Positions 26,504 through 37,169 are shown, counted from the stretch's first letter. The stretch is 64,000 nt of DNA from CAWHHZ01 sp963829355 (GCA_963829355.1 CAWHHZ010000022.1:62001-126000), one strand, 5' to 3'. Numbers and translations: made by a program. The notes: a model not told the origin generated them from the sequence alone.

Positions 26504-27150
26504 TGATCGAACAGATCGAATCAGCTCTGGAGCGCGACAACCCGAGTGGCGATCCTGCATGGCTCGAGCTCGAACAGATGGCAGCCGCGTCCCCGGAAGC
26601 GGTCGTCGATCTGGTCTGCACGATCGCTCAGAAGCCTCTGACCCCCGTGCGGCGGGGATGGCTCGCCATCGGGCCACTCCGCTCCGCGATCGCCGCAGCG
26701 AATCCTGCGGAGGAAGAGGCGCTGGAGAGACGAGCTGACGGGGACCCGACCCTGGCCATGCTCCTCGATGCTCTTGTCCGTTATGAGAAGAAGCAACGGA
26801 TCGTCGTCGAGCTCCTCGAAGGGTCGAATCCCGCTGAGATCACTTCGAGCGTGTCCGACCAGAGAGTGATCATTCCGAACATCCATGAGGAAGTCGCGGC
26901 TCAGTCTCTCGATGAGGAAGCGTGGAAAAAGATTGTCCAGGCGATCCAGACTGCACCGGAGAACCAGCTCTTCATGCTCGCCTCGACGATCGTGGAGCCT
27001 CTCCTTCTGAGGAATGAGACCGTGTTCGGGAAGCCGCTTCTCGAGCAGATCCGTACCGACGAGAAGTTCCGTAAAGCGCTCTCCTACTGCGACCTCTCCT
27101 TCAGCGAGCAATTTCTCGACGAGATCACGACGCAATATCGCGGGGCGTAG
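26503..27150 (+). CDS. Uncharacterised helical cytoplasmic protein
   Basis: 215 residues, no signal peptide, no membrane segment and no motif that I recognise. Acidic and mostly helical by composition (MIEQIESALERDNPSGDPAW, EEEALERRADGDPTLAMLLD), possibly HEAT-like. The ATG overlaps the GlsB-like stop, which is the best evidence that it is real. Start and reading frame are well supported; no function is assigned. Confidence 0.7.
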   Translation: MIEQIESALERDNPSGDPAWLELEQMAAASPEAVVDLVCTIAQKPLTPVRRGWLAIGPLRSAIAAANPAEEEALERRADGDPTLAMLLDALVRYEKKQRIVVELLEGSNPAEITSSVSDQRVIIPNIHEEVAAQSLDEEAWKKIVQAIQTAPENQLFMLASTIVEPLLLRNETVFGKPLLEQIRTDEKFRKALSYCDLSFSEQFLDEITTQYRGA

Positions 27151-27230
27151 AGCGAACGCGGTGAGTCGGCAGGGCGAGGTCCCTCCCGCTGCAGACGCCA
27201 CAGCCGATTGCAGGACGCTGCGACCCGCGC

Positions 27231-29070
27231 TTATTTCAGATCAGGCAGCTTGATTCCGCCGGACAGCACCGGCTCGAACAGATCTCCGACTTTGTCGAGC
27301 CGCTTCGGCATCGTCTTGATCGTGTAACGCAGAGGATCCAATCTTTTCGTGACCTCCGACCACTTGAGCGGAGCCGAGACTGGTGCGCCATCGAGTGCAC
27401 GCGGTGAGTACGGCGCTACGACTGTCTTTCCATAGCCGTTCTGCAGACAATCCCCGTAAAGAGCACCACCACGCTTCGCAATCGTCCTCTCGACCGTGAC
27501 GTCGTCTACCTGGGAGGCGACGGCTCCGCATACCTTGCAGGCGAAATCGGTGGCCTGCTCATGGGTGTAGCCCGGTTTCAAGGGAACCATGAGGTGGATG
27601 CCGCGTTTGCCGGAGGTCTTCGGCACGCTCGGGATCTCGAGTGTCTCGAAGAGCCGCCGAAACACGAGGGCGGCCGAAACTGCCTGCGTGATTCCCTTCC
27701 CCTTCGCGGGGTCGAGATCGATGATCAGCCAGTCGGGCGTCTCGAGCGATCCTGCCCGCGCCGACCACATATGGATCGTCAGGACCGAGTGCTGTGCAAG
27801 CCATTGCAGCGTCTCGGCTCGATCGGCGATGAGGTGCCGCAGTGAACCGCGCTTTGTTCGCGTCGGAGTATCAACCGACGCGAGCCACTTCGGCGCGTGC
27901 GACGGCAGCTCCTGTTCGTACCACGAGTCACCATCGATTCCGTCGTTCCAGTGTTCCTGTGCGAGTGGCCGTCCCTCGAGCGCCTTCAGCAGAGGTTCTG
28001 AAACGGCCGTGTAGTACTCGACCAGATCGAGTTTCGTATAGCCGTCGCGTGGATACAACACGCGATCAGGACTCGTGAATCTGACATCGATTTTCGAACG
28101 CTCGGGAACGGACACGGCGGGCTCGTCTTTCACGATCTCCTCCACTGACTTGTCATCGCGCAGGCCAAGAAATGACGGATGTCGGAGCTTGCCGTCAGAT
28201 GTCCATTCGGTGAATCGGACTTCACCGACCAGACGCGGCTTCGACCAGATCGCATCTCTCATGCGGGGAGCGCCCTTCACGGGGGCCTTGTCGATGCGAT
28301 CACGCTCGAGCTCGCTCCGCAGCTCCCGTCTCTGGGTCGAATTGAAGCCGGTCCCGACTTTCCCGGCGTATCGAAGCTCCCGTCCTTCCCGGATCGCGAG
28401 GAGGAGGCTTCCCACTTCTTTCGGCTGATTCTTGAGGGGTGTGTAGCCGACGATCGCGAACTCCTGCTGGCTCACGACTTTCAGCTTGATCCAGGCCTTT
28501 GATCGCCGCGGTTCGTACTTCGACTCCCGCTTCTTGCCGATCAATCCCTCGTGACCGCCATCGGCCGCGGCCCGCAGAGCGGCACCGAGATCAGCTTCGA
28601 TGCGATCGACCAGTCGGACCGTGGCGGAGCGCTTTCTTCGGAAAAGCTTCTCGAGCACGGCTCGCCGCGTTTCGATCGGCTCGCGCCGCAGGTCCTTTCC
28701 GTCATGCCACAGAACGTCGAAGATCATCAGGATCGCTTCTGCGCTTCCTCGCTGAACGAGCTCGAAACGGGGAACTCCCCGGGCGTCCGAGGCCACGATC
28801 TCGCCGTCCAGGACGACGTCGTCGAACTTGAGCTTCTTCAGTGCAGGTGCGAGGTGAGGAAATCGATCGCGGAGGCTGATTCGATTTCTGCTCCAGATCT
28901 CGACTCTCACCATCCGAGAATCCGACAGCCGCGCGGAATCCGTCGTACTTGAGCTCGTAGTACCAGTCTTCCGGTCTGGCAGGGAGGTCCTTCGATGAGG
29001 TCGCCGCCATGAGCGGAAAGACCCGCTCGAGCAGTTTCCTCACCGCCTTACCTGTCGCGCCCTCTTTCAT
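27231..29070 (-). CDS. ligD: ATP-dependent DNA ligase D (ligase-polymerase), one frameshift
   Basis: About 613 residues. The N-terminal ligase domain begins MKEGATGKAVRKLLERVFPL and has the nucleophile motif ELKYDGFRAA. The frame breaks around 28910-28916 and continues as RVEIWSRNRISLRDRFPHL, DGEIVASDARG (motif III), EGLIGKKRESKYEPR and WIKLK (motif V). The C-terminal primase-polymerase domain follows (SPDRVLYPRDGYTKLDLVEY, DGIDGDSWYEQELP, LIIDLDPAKG). No 3'-phosphoesterase domain is present. It supports nonhomologous end joining with Ku; no ku gene is in the window. The break looks like an extra base in a G pair. Confidence 0.85.
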
Positions 29071-29126
29071 CGGGGCAAAGCGTTGCAGAATCCTCGCCCG
29101 CGACTCAACACCCCGAATTCACGCGC

Positions 29127-29308
29127 GTCATCCTGAGCGGGAGAATGGCCCCGCTTCGCTTCGCCAGTGGAGTGAAATGAACTGTCATCCTGAGCCGCCG
29201 GATCCCGCGAAGCGGGAGAAGGACGGTCGAAGGATCTCGTGGAGCCTACCGGCCCGAAGTTCGGCTAGAGTCAGGACGTACCCGATCCTTCGCTGCGCTC
29301 AGGATGAC
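29127..29308. repeat. GTCATCCTGAGC compound repeat, copy 2
   Basis: 182 bp made of two joined units: GTCATCCTGAGCGGGAGAAT...GTGAAATGAACT, then GTCATCCTGAGCCGCCGGAT...CGCTCAGGATGAC. It lies just behind the glutamate-dehydrogenase stop. The reverse complement of 49036-49218 matches it almost base for base. Confidence 0.9.
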
Positions 29309-29321
29309 AGCTTGTTTCCCG

Positions 29322-32300
29322 CTACACCGCCACGGCCCTTAGCTGTCTCGCCGCGACCGAGAGCATCGCCAGATCGATCGAGCTCGCCGATCTGATCTCG
29401 CTGAGCAGATTCTCGGCACGCTCCATCACGTCGGGTCTCGATTCGAACCACTGATCGATCGCCTCCTCGGGATCCACGTCCGGGTAGGCTCGCAATATCT
29501 TGGAAGCGAGCTCCCCCTGGTAGGCGAACAGATCCTCGATGATCCCGTAGACGGCCGCCCGCTCCCATGGTGACTTCGAGCCGATCGCCTCCGCCGCTTC
29601 GCGCAAGGTATCGAACTCCAGTCTGGAACCGAGCTCGAAGTAGACCTTTCCGGTTTCGATCACGTCTCGGTTCACATCGGTCGAGATGTGCACGATATCC
29701 GGGAACGAACCGACGATATCGAGCGAGGCCAGCCGCCGGGCGAGCGCGGTCGGGATGCCCAGCGACTCGCGTTCCGTGGTACGAACATGCATCGAATCGA
29801 GCTGCGTGGCAGGAAGAGTATCATCGAGACTTCTCGCCAGGGCCATGATCCGCGGACGATACTCCGACTCGGTCTTCGAGATGTCGAGCGGACGTCCCGT
29901 TCGCAGGAACCACAAGGTCGTACGTTCGAGAAGCCGGCCGAGATCGATCAGCATATTGATCTGAAGCGAAGCTGGAATCACGTTGTCCAGCCGCTCGATC
30001 TTGCGCCAGGTATTGCGAAGTCCGAACGACTCCCGGCTGATCGTGTAAGCACGAGCGATGGCGCTCACACTCCGACCGGTCTCCTCCATCAGATGTGAGA
30101 CGAAGCTCGGACCGACGCGGTTGACCATGCTGTTGGTCACGTACGTCGCGATGATCTCGCGCCGCAGCCGATGCCCTTCGATCAACTCCCTGAAACGCTC
30201 TCTGAGCTGTTCCGGGAAGTAGAGCAGCAGATCCTCCACCAGAAGCGGATCGTCCGGAAGGTCCGACTCGAGCAGCTCCTGATAAACCCATATCTTGCTG
30301 TACGCGAGGAGGACGGCAATCTCCGGTCTCGTGAGACCGCGGTTCGCAGCCTGTCTCTCCGCCAGGACCTCGTCGTCTGGAAGACCTTCGAGCGCACGAT
30401 CGAGGCGGCCCGACTTTTCGAGCATCTTCATCAGCCTGATCTGCTGGTCGAGAACGTCGATCCCCTGCGTCTCGGTCACGCTGATCGCCTGAGTCTGCTG
30501 ATAGTTGTCCCGCAGGACCAGTTGTCCAACCTCGTCGGTCATCTGCGCGAGCAGCGGGTCCCGATCTTCTGAGGTGAGGGCGGCACGCCGGCAGGCGGCG
30601 TCCAGAAGAATCTTGATATTGACCTCGTGATCGGAGGTGTCGACCCCGGCGGAATTGTCGATCGCGTCGGTGTTGATCTTTCCACCTTCCAGTGCAAACT
30701 CGATCCGGCCGCGCTGGGTCAGACCGAGATTCGCCCCTTCTCCCACGACCCTGACTCTCAGCTCGTCTGCGTCGACTCTGATCGGATCATTGGCGCGATC
30801 CTGCGCGTTTGCGTCACTCTCGTCGGAGGACTTGACGTAGGTGCCGATCCCACCGAGCCACAGCAGATCGGCCTTCGCACGAAGTATGGCCTGCATCAGC
30901 TCGTTCGGCGTGACCTTCTCCGAGGACAGTTCGAAGCGCTCCTGAACTTCGGGAGAGACAGTCAGAATCTTTGCACTTCGTTCATAGACTGCGCCCCCTT
31001 TGGAGAGCACGGTCGGATCGTAGTCGGTCCATGCGGAGCGCGGCATGTCGAACAGACGCTTCCGCTCCTCCCAGCTCCGGAGCGGATCAGGATCTGGATC
31101 GACGAAAATGTGCATATGGTTGAAGGCAGCAATCATCTTGATGTGCTGCGAGAGAAGCATGCCGTTCCCGAACACGTCTCCCGACATGTCACCGACTCCA
31201 ACGACAGTGAAGTCCTCGGACTGCGTATCGAGACCAAGCTCGCGGAAGTGTCGTTTGACGGCCTCCCATGCACCCCTGGCCGTGATGCCCATCTTCTTGT
31301 GGTCGTAGCCTGCCGAGCCTCCGGATGCGAATGCGTCACCCAGCCAGAACCCGTACTCAGCCGAGATGCCGTTCGCGATGTCCGAGAAGGTGGCCGTTCC
31401 CTTGTCGGCTGCGACGACCAGATAGGTATCGTCACCGTCACGGCGCACGACGTCACGCGGCGGCACAACCTCGTGATCGACGAGATTGTCGGTGAGGTCG
31501 AGAAGACCGCGCAGGAAGTTTTTGTAGCACGCGACTCCCTCGGCCATGAAGGCCTCGCGATCCGAGGGGGGTGGGGCCTGCTTGAGGACGAAACCGCCTT
31601 TCGAGCCGACCGGTACGATTACGGCATTTTTGACGACCTGCGCCTTCACGAGGCCCAGGATCTCTCTTCTGAAATCCTCCCGACGATCGGACCAGCGAAG
31701 TCCTCCTCGTGCGACCATTCCCGAGCGGAGATGGATTCCTTCGAAACGCGGGGAGTACACGAAAATCTCGTACTTCGGGCGCGGCCTCGGCATCTCCTTG
31801 ACGGCCTTCGAATCGAACTTGATGGAGAAATAGCTCTTGCGCTCACCACTGTCGGTCCGCTGGAAGTAGTTCGTACGGAGAGTAGACTGGACCACGTTCA
31901 GGTAGTGACGGAGAATACGGTCCTCGTCGACGTTGGAAACGCTGTCGAGGCTTTGTTCGATCTGTCTCCGGATACCTTCTGCGGCAGCGCGATCCGCGTC
32001 GCTGAGCGAGGGGTCGAACGAAGTCTTGAAGAGCCGCACGAGCAGTTCTGCAATCCCCGGGTTGTTTGCGAGCGTCGTCTGCATGTATGCCTCGGAGAAG
32101 GCCACACCGATCTGTCGCAGGAACTTGCAGTACGCTCGAAGAATGAGTATCTCGCTCCAGTCGAGCCCGGCGCAGATGACGAGTCGATTGAATCCATCAT
32201 CCTCGACATCGCCCTCCCACGCGCGGAGGAAAGCCTCCTCGAACTTCTCCTTGACGCTGACCACGTCGATTTCTGCTCCGGGCGCCGACACGACGAAATC

Positions 32301-34142
32301 TCTCAGCCTGATCGGTTCCGTGCTCTCCGGCCTCACTTCATACGGAACGGCCATCTGCACTTTCAGCCCCATGTTCTCGAGACGAGGCACGACATCGGAC
32401 AGTGACAGCGGCGTACCCGTGTTGATGAACTTGCAGCGGATCTCCATCGTGCCGCCGATCTCTTCGCTCGGCTGCGAGTAGAGGTCGACATCGAGTCCAC
32501 CCTCGCGCAGAACCGTCTCGATCCGCTCGATGTCGACGAGTGCATCGCTGGCGGAGAATCGTTCACGGTACGGCGTCGGGAAGGCGTTCTTGTATCGCCT
32601 GTAGAGCTCGAGACCTGCCTCCTCCCCTTTCTCGCTGATCGCCTGTTCCTTGAGGTGATCGCTCCAGTTTCGCGCGGCCTCCGCAATGAGTCCTTCGATG
32701 CTGCGGATGTCGAAGTCGGGGATCATCCCGGGCGTAGTCTTGACGATGAAATGAGCTCGCGCGAGGGGCGAGTCGGTCATCTGCGCATAGAAAGCCGTGA
32801 CCTGGCCACTGAGCGCGACCTCGAGGATCACGCGGATCTTTTCGCGGAGCTGGGAGTCGTACCGGTCTCGGGGTACATAGACGAGGCAGGAGATGAAGCG
32901 CTCGAACACGTCCCTCCTGACGAACAGCGCGATTCTCTGACGCTCCTGCAACTGCAGAATGCCGAGGCTCATGTGGAAGAGCTCATCCTCCGAGATCTGG
33001 AACAGCTCATCTCGCGGGAGGGTCTCGAGAATCTGGGCGAGAGCTTTACCCGCGTGCGAGTTCGGAGCGAGTCCCGCGCGCTCGAGCGTGCGGCGCGCCT
33101 TCCGTCTCAGCATCGGAATGAACTTCACGCTGCGGCTGTAGGCCACGGACGTGAACAGACCGAGGAAGCGGTACTCCCCGATCACATTGCCTTCTTCATT
33201 GAAACGCTTCACACTGATCCGGTCCATGTGAACGGGACGGTGAATCGTGCTGCGCGAGTTCGCTTTCGCGACGACGATCAATTCCTTCCGTCTCGCAAAC
33301 CGGCTGAACTCCGGAGTGAACGAGAGAGATCCCCTCTTGTCCGACTCCAGCCGGACCTCACGGAGTATGCCGAGACCGCTTCCCTTCTCCAGCTTGAGAA
33401 AGTCCTTGCCGTCCTCGGTCATGAATCTGTACTGACGGAAACCGAGGAAGATGAAGTGCTCGTCGTCGAGCCACTGGAGAAACTCCTTCGCCTCCTCGAC
33501 CTCGTCTTCCGGAATCGGCAGTGGTGCCTTCGAGATCTCCTCGAGAGCCTCGCGCAGCCGCTCCCTCATCTGATACCAGTCGCTGACCGCAACGCGCACA
33601 TCATTGAGCACCTGCTGCAGAGAATCGAGGAGCCCGTCGATCTCACGCTCGGAGGTTTCACGGTCGAGCTGGATGTGCATGTACGACTCGGCGATCACAT
33701 CACCGCGCGATTCGTCTGCCGGCACCCGGGTACCGTCATCGAGACGTCTCATCGAGACGACCGGGTGAATCACGAGGTGAATCGTGCGCTCGCCTCTCTG
33801 CAACTCGGCAGTCAGAGAGTCGACGAGGAACGGCATGTCGTCGTTCACGACCTCGAGGACGGTATGCTCGATCGTCCACCCGACCTTCTCGACTGACGGA
33901 CTGATCAGGCGCGTCTTCGACTCCCCCGGCTTTCGGACGTCGCCGAAATTCCACAGGGACAGCACCGAGCCCAGCAGGACACTCGGGTCGACGGACAGAA
34001 GATCATCGGGTGAAACGAGCTCGAAGTATTTTCTGACGAACCGCTCGATGTCGCTTCCAAAGCGCTCATCAACGCGTTCTCGGGCCATCTGAACGAGCTC
34101 GTCGACAAGCTCGACCTTCTGATTGATTTCTACAGGGATCAC
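29322..34142 (-). CDS. NAD-dependent glutamate dehydrogenase, large (180-kDa) class
   Basis: 1,606 residues, the usual length of the large bacterial NAD-GDH. It oxidatively deaminates glutamate to 2-oxoglutarate, linking amino-acid catabolism to the TCA cycle. It has an N-terminal ACT-like regulatory third (VGWTIEHTVLEVVNDDMPFL), then the catalytic core with RSGMVARGGLRWSDRREDFR, KNAVIVPVGSKGGFVLK and GVGDMSGDVFGNGMLLS, and a long helical C-terminus. GTG 34142 is chosen because GAGGAG precedes it by 7 nt; an in-frame ATG at 34175 lacks such a site. It is flanked by repeat copy 2. Confidence 0.95.
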   Translation of the reverse strand: MIPVEINQKVELVDELVQMARERVDERFGSDIERFVRKYFELVSPDDLLSVDPSVLLGSVLSLWNFGDVRKPGESKTRLISPSVEKVGWTIEHTVLEVVNDDMPFLVDSLTAELQRGERTIHLVIHPVVSMRRLDDGTRVPADESRGDVIAESYMHIQLDRETSEREIDGLLDSLQQVLNDVRVAVSDWYQMRERLREALEEISKAPLPIPEDEVEEAKEFLQWLDDEHFIFLGFRQYRFMTEDGKDFLKLEKGSGLGILREVRLESDKRGSLSFTPEFSRFARRKELIVVAKANSRSTIHRPVHMDRISVKRFNEEGNVIGEYRFLGLFTSVAYSRSVKFIPMLRRKARRTLERAGLAPNSHAGKALAQILETLPRDELFQISEDELFHMSLGILQLQERQRIALFVRRDVFERFISCLVYVPRDRYDSQLREKIRVILEVALSGQVTAFYAQMTDSPLARAHFIVKTTPGMIPDFDIRSIEGLIAEAARNWSDHLKEQAISEKGEEAGLELYRRYKNAFPTPYRERFSASDALVDIERIETVLREGGLDVDLYSQPSEEIGGTMEIRCKFINTGTPLSLSDVVPRLENMGLKVQMAVPYEVRPESTEPIRLRDFVVSAPGAEIDVVSVKEKFEEAFLRAWEGDVEDDGFNRLVICAGLDWSEILILRAYCKFLRQIGVAFSEAYMQTTLANNPGIAELLVRLFKTSFDPSLSDADRAAAEGIRRQIEQSLDSVSNVDEDRILRHYLNVVQSTLRTNYFQRTDSGERKSYFSIKFDSKAVKEMPRPRPKYEIFVYSPRFEGIHLRSGMVARGGLRWSDRREDFRREILGLVKAQVVKNAVIVPVGSKGGFVLKQAPPPSDREAFMAEGVACYKNFLRGLLDLTDNLVDHEVVPPRDVVRRDGDDTYLVVAADKGTATFSDIANGISAEYGFWLGDAFASGGSAGYDHKKMGITARGAWEAVKRHFRELGLDTQSEDFTVVGVGDMSGDVFGNGMLLSQHIKMIAAFNHMHIFVDPDPDPLRSWEERKRLFDMPRSAWTDYDPTVLSKGGAVYERSAKILTVSPEVQERFELSSEKVTPNELMQAILRAKADLLWLGGIGTYVKSSDESDANAQDRANDPIRVDADELRVRVVGEGANLGLTQRGRIEFALEGGKINTDAIDNSAGVDTSDHEVNIKILLDAACRRAALTSEDRDPLLAQMTDEVGQLVLRDNYQQTQAISVTETQGIDVLDQQIRLMKMLEKSGRLDRALEGLPDDEVLAERQAANRGLTRPEIAVLLAYSKIWVYQELLESDLPDDPLLVEDLLLYFPEQLRERFRELIEGHRLRREIIATYVTNSMVNRVGPSFVSHLMEETGRSVSAIARAYTISRESFGLRNTWRKIERLDNVIPASLQINMLIDLGRLLERTTLWFLRTGRPLDISKTESEYRPRIMALARSLDDTLPATQLDSMHVRTTERESLGIPTALARRLASLDIVGSFPDIVHISTDVNRDVIETGKVYFELGSRLEFDTLREAAEAIGSKSPWERAAVYGIIEDLFAYQGELASKILRAYPDVDPEEAIDQWFESRPDVMERAENLLSEIRSASSIDLAMLSVAARQLRAVAV

Positions 34143-34390
34143 AGCGGCACTCCTCGCACGACGCATCAGGCGCATCGACCGGTTGCCGGTGGCGCCCGCA
34201 GGTCTCGGATGTATTGTCGCACCGTTCCACGTCCAGTCAAAGACAACATTTGATGAATTTCGCGGAAAATGTCGCGGTCCCTGCAACGTGGTCCAAAGAG
34301 GCGCCAAAATCAATCGGCCCGGCGTTCGCAGGAAGGGCGGCATAAGATAACGTACAGCACTGACCACTCCAGGAGGCTTCTGCGACACTG

Positions 34391-35722
34391 ATGGCTATCG
34401 GAATCTCCACACTCATCGACCGTCTCAGATCGACGCTCTGGTTCGTCCCCACCGTCATGACCTCGGTCGCCGCGATCCTGGCGATCGGCATGGTCCAGTT
34501 CGAGCAACGCTACGAGTCTCCCCTTTCGGACGTTCTGGGCTTCGTCTACACGGGAGGACCGGACGGCGCCCGGGCGATCTTGTCGACAGTCGCAGGTTCC
34601 ATGATCACCATCGCCGGCGTTTCATTCTCGATCGTCATCGTCGCGCTGTCTCTCGCGTCGAATCAGTTTGGACACCGGCTTCTGCGAAACTTCATGCGGG
34701 ATCGAGGGAACCAGATCGTTCTCGGGACCTTCATCGCAACATTCGTCTACTGTCTGCTGACTCTTCGAACCATCCGTTCAGTCGAGGGAGAAGAGTTCGT
34801 ACCACATCTCTCCGTAACCCTCGGAATCGGTTTCGGACTTCTTTCCCTCGCGATACTGATCTACTTCATCCATCACGTATCCGGCTCCATCCAGGCAGAT
34901 CATGTCGTTCGCGTCGTTGCGGAGGAGCTCGAGAGTTGCGTGGACCGTCTCTTTCCGGAGCATCTCGGTCCCGCGGCCACCAACGAGGACCGGCCTGAAG
35001 ATCTTGAAAAATCTGCCTGGCAGCTGCGCCCACGACACGATGGTTACCTCCAGGTAGTCAATGAAGAAAGACTGATGTCTCTGGCGGAGGAGCATGCCCT
35101 CCGGCTCGTACTCCTCGTTCGTCCCGGCAGCTTCCTGACCGAAGGGATTTCATTTGCCAGGGTATCCCCGGAAACGTCGTGGTCGGATGATCTCGAAGAC
35201 TCCCTCGTGAGCTGCTTCTCGCTCGGCGGGTCGCGCACGACTCAACAGGACGTGGATTTTGCAATTGAACAGCTCGTCGAGGTCGCGGTCCGTGCCTTGT
35301 CACCAGGAATCAATGCCCCGTTCACTGCCGCTGCCTGTCTCGACCGGCTTCTGCAGGCGTTCTCCAGGCTCATCGACCGCGAGTTTCCATCTGCGTACCG
35401 GACCTCCGAGGACGGGGTCCTTCGTGTGGTCGCTCCCACGACCACATTCCGTGCCCTTTGCGACCAGGCATTCGACCCGATTCGCCACTACGGTGGCGAT
35501 GCACCGATCGTGCTCTACAGGATGATGGATGTTCTCGGCCTCCTCGTCGACCGCTGCCCTCGAGCCGATCGGCGGACGGTCCTCCTCGAACACGCCGCCG
35601 AAACGAGACGAGCCGGTGAGCAGCACATCGAATCCGAGAAGGTTCTGCAAAGGCTCTCAGAGAAATATGGACGCATCGTCGGGCAGGAGTGTGACTCTTC
35701 CGCTCGCAACGATCCGCATTGA
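34391..35722 (+). CDS. DUF2254 membrane protein
   Basis: 443 residues. Four membrane helices in the first 190 residues (WFVPTVMTSVAAILAIGM; GSMITIAGVSFSIVIVALSL; VLGTFIATFVYCLLTLRT; LGIGFGLLSLAILIYFIHH), with the family motif FSIVIVALSLASNQFGHRLL. The soluble C-terminal half contains ALSPGINAPFTAAACLDRL, another conserved DUF2254 block. The function is unknown. AGGAGG is 14 nt before the ATG, rather far. Divergent from the glutamate dehydrogenase gene. Confidence 0.9.
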   Translation: MAIGISTLIDRLRSTLWFVPTVMTSVAAILAIGMVQFEQRYESPLSDVLGFVYTGGPDGARAILSTVAGSMITIAGVSFSIVIVALSLASNQFGHRLLRNFMRDRGNQIVLGTFIATFVYCLLTLRTIRSVEGEEFVPHLSVTLGIGFGLLSLAILIYFIHHVSGSIQADHVVRVVAEELESCVDRLFPEHLGPAATNEDRPEDLEKSAWQLRPRHDGYLQVVNEERLMSLAEEHALRLVLLVRPGSFLTEGISFARVSPETSWSDDLEDSLVSCFSLGGSRTTQQDVDFAIEQLVEVAVRALSPGINAPFTAAACLDRLLQAFSRLIDREFPSAYRTSEDGVLRVVAPTTTFRALCDQAFDPIRHYGGDAPIVLYRMMDVLGLLVDRCPRADRRTVLLEHAAETRRAGEQHIESEKVLQRLSEKYGRIVGQECDSSARNDPH

Positions 35723-35742
35723 CGCCAGACATTCGCATGGCT

Positions 35743-35954
35743 GTCATCCTGAGCGCAGCGAAGGATCGGGTACGTCCTGACTGTCCCTACTTCGGAGCAG
35801 GAGAGTCGGACCGTACGCGATCCTTCGGCCGTCCTTCGCTGCGCTCCGGCGGCTCAGGATGACTGAACGTGAATTGCGGAGGGGATTCAGGGTGAGTCGG
35901 GACGTACGCGATCCTTCGACCGTCCTTCGCTGCGCTCCGGCGGCTCAGGATGAC
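35743..35954. repeat. GTCATCCTGAGC repeat, copy 3, with a duplicated right half
   Basis: A 121-bp unit (35743-35863) bounded by GTCATCCTGAGCGCAGCGAA and GGCGGCTCAGGATGAC, followed directly by a partial second unit (35864-35954) that repeats only the right half (TCGGGACGTACGCGATCCTT...GGATGAC). Located between convergent stop codons of the DUF2254 and DUF7660-like genes. Confidence 0.88.
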
Positions 35955-35973
35955 TGCCGTCTCTCATCGTGGA

Positions 35974-36225
35974 CTACTCGAGGACTGTTCCGGCGAGGAG
36001 AAAAGCTGCCGCCTTTTTCCAGGGCGATGCCGGGCCGAGTCCGCTGTCGGAGCCGAAGTTGCTCGTCTCGGCCCATTCGATCGCCGACTCGAGAGCTTCG
36101 CTGAACGTCTCGCGCTCCTGCGCAGACAGATCCTTTTCGAGGAGGGCACGCGCAAACCGCAGAAACGCCTGCTCATCATCGATCTCTTCGAACAGTTGCT
36201 TCAGATTGACGTCCTGGTCAGCCAT
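35974..36225 (-). CDS. Small DUF7660-like protein
   Basis: 83 residues. The pattern DEQAFLRFARALLEK near the start, a central acidic helix (EALESAIEWAETSNFG) and the C-terminal SPWKKAAAFLLAGTVLE match small bacterial proteins with the 'SPWK-A-AFLYAGKIYE' ending. The function is unknown. Located 32 nt upstream of nothing on its own strand other than a repeat; the era gene ends 32 nt before its start region on the same strand. Confidence 0.7.
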   Translation of the reverse strand: MADQDVNLKQLFEEIDDEQAFLRFARALLEKDLSAQERETFSEALESAIEWAETSNFGSDSGLGPASPWKKAAAFLLAGTVLE

Positions 36226-36257
36226 GGTCGGAAGTGATTCATGGTAGCAGTTTCAAC

Positions 36258-37169
36258 TCAGATCGGCCATTCGAGCTCGCCGAGGAGGCGTTCGTCCTCG
36301 CGCCAGCCCTCTTTCACGATCACGTGCAGGTCGAGAAAGATTTTCGCACCGAGGATCGACTCGAGATCGAGCCGGGCCTCAGTCCCGATCGTCTTGAGCT
36401 TCTTGCCGCCACGCCCGATCACGATGCCCTTCTGAGTAGCCCGCTCGACAATGATTGTCGCCCAGATCCGGATCAGGTTCCGGTCCTCGAGCTCTTCCCA
36501 GCGGTCGACGCGGACTGCCGTGGTGTAGGGCAACTCCTGCTCGGTGTGGTGGAGCAGCTTCTCCCGGATCATTTCCGCGGCGTAGAACCGTTCGGGCTGA
36601 GTCGTGAACTGTTCTGCTTCGAATCTGGCTTCCCCCTCGGGAAGCGCCTCGAAAAGCATGTCGAGCAAACGGTCGACGCCATCACCGGTCTTCGCAGAAA
36701 CTGGAATGATGTGCGCGAACTCGTCCCGGCTCGAGAACCGCTGCATCTGGGGCAGCAGTCTGTCTTTGCGAACCAGATCGATCTTATTGAGGACGATCAG
36801 TTTCGTTTCGGGAAACGGATTGCCGGAGACCATCTCGAGGGCGTACTCATCGCCATGGCCGAACTGCTCCGAGGAGTCGAGAAGCAACACCAGAGCATCG
36901 GCCTCCTCAAAAGCTGACCGGACATGGTCCATCATCCGCTTGTTCATCTGGTGCAGCGGCTTGTGAACACCGGGTGTATCGAAGAACACGATCTGCCCCC
37001 GATCCTCCGTGTAGATCCCGAGGATGCGGTTGCGCGTCGTCTGCGGCTTATCGCTGACGGCCGAGACCTTCTGACCCAGAATGTGATTCAGGAGGGTACT
37101 TTTTCCGGCATTCGGACGGCCGACGAGTGCGACCATACCGAACCTGGTGCTGCGAGTCTGCTCAGGCAA
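36258..37169 (-). CDS. era: GTPase Era
   Basis: 303 residues. An assembly GTPase that binds the 3' end of 16S rRNA. G1 is GRPNAGKST (residues 17-25), G2 the TTRN region, G3 DTPG, G4 NKID near 127, G5 SAK, and the C-terminal KH domain carries GRGGKKLKTIG. Its ATG overlaps the end of the corC-like gene by 8 nt, so the two are co-transcribed. Confidence 0.97.
   Translation of the reverse strand: MPEQTRSTRFGMVALVGRPNAGKSTLLNHILGQKVSAVSDKPQTTRNRILGIYTEDRGQIVFFDTPGVHKPLHQMNKRMMDHVRSAFEEADALVLLLDSSEQFGHGDEYALEMVSGNPFPETKLIVLNKIDLVRKDRLLPQMQRFSSRDEFAHIIPVSAKTGDGVDRLLDMLFEALPEGEARFEAEQFTTQPERFYAAEMIREKLLHHTEQELPYTTAVRVDRWEELEDRNLIRIWATIIVERATQKGIVIGRGGKKLKTIGTEARLDLESILGAKIFLDLHVIVKEGWREDERLLGELEWPI

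Noticed and set aside
30627..32405. 592-residue open frame opposite glutamate dehydrogenase
   Set aside because: High-GC antisense artefact; the dehydrogenase on the other strand has family motifs along its full length.
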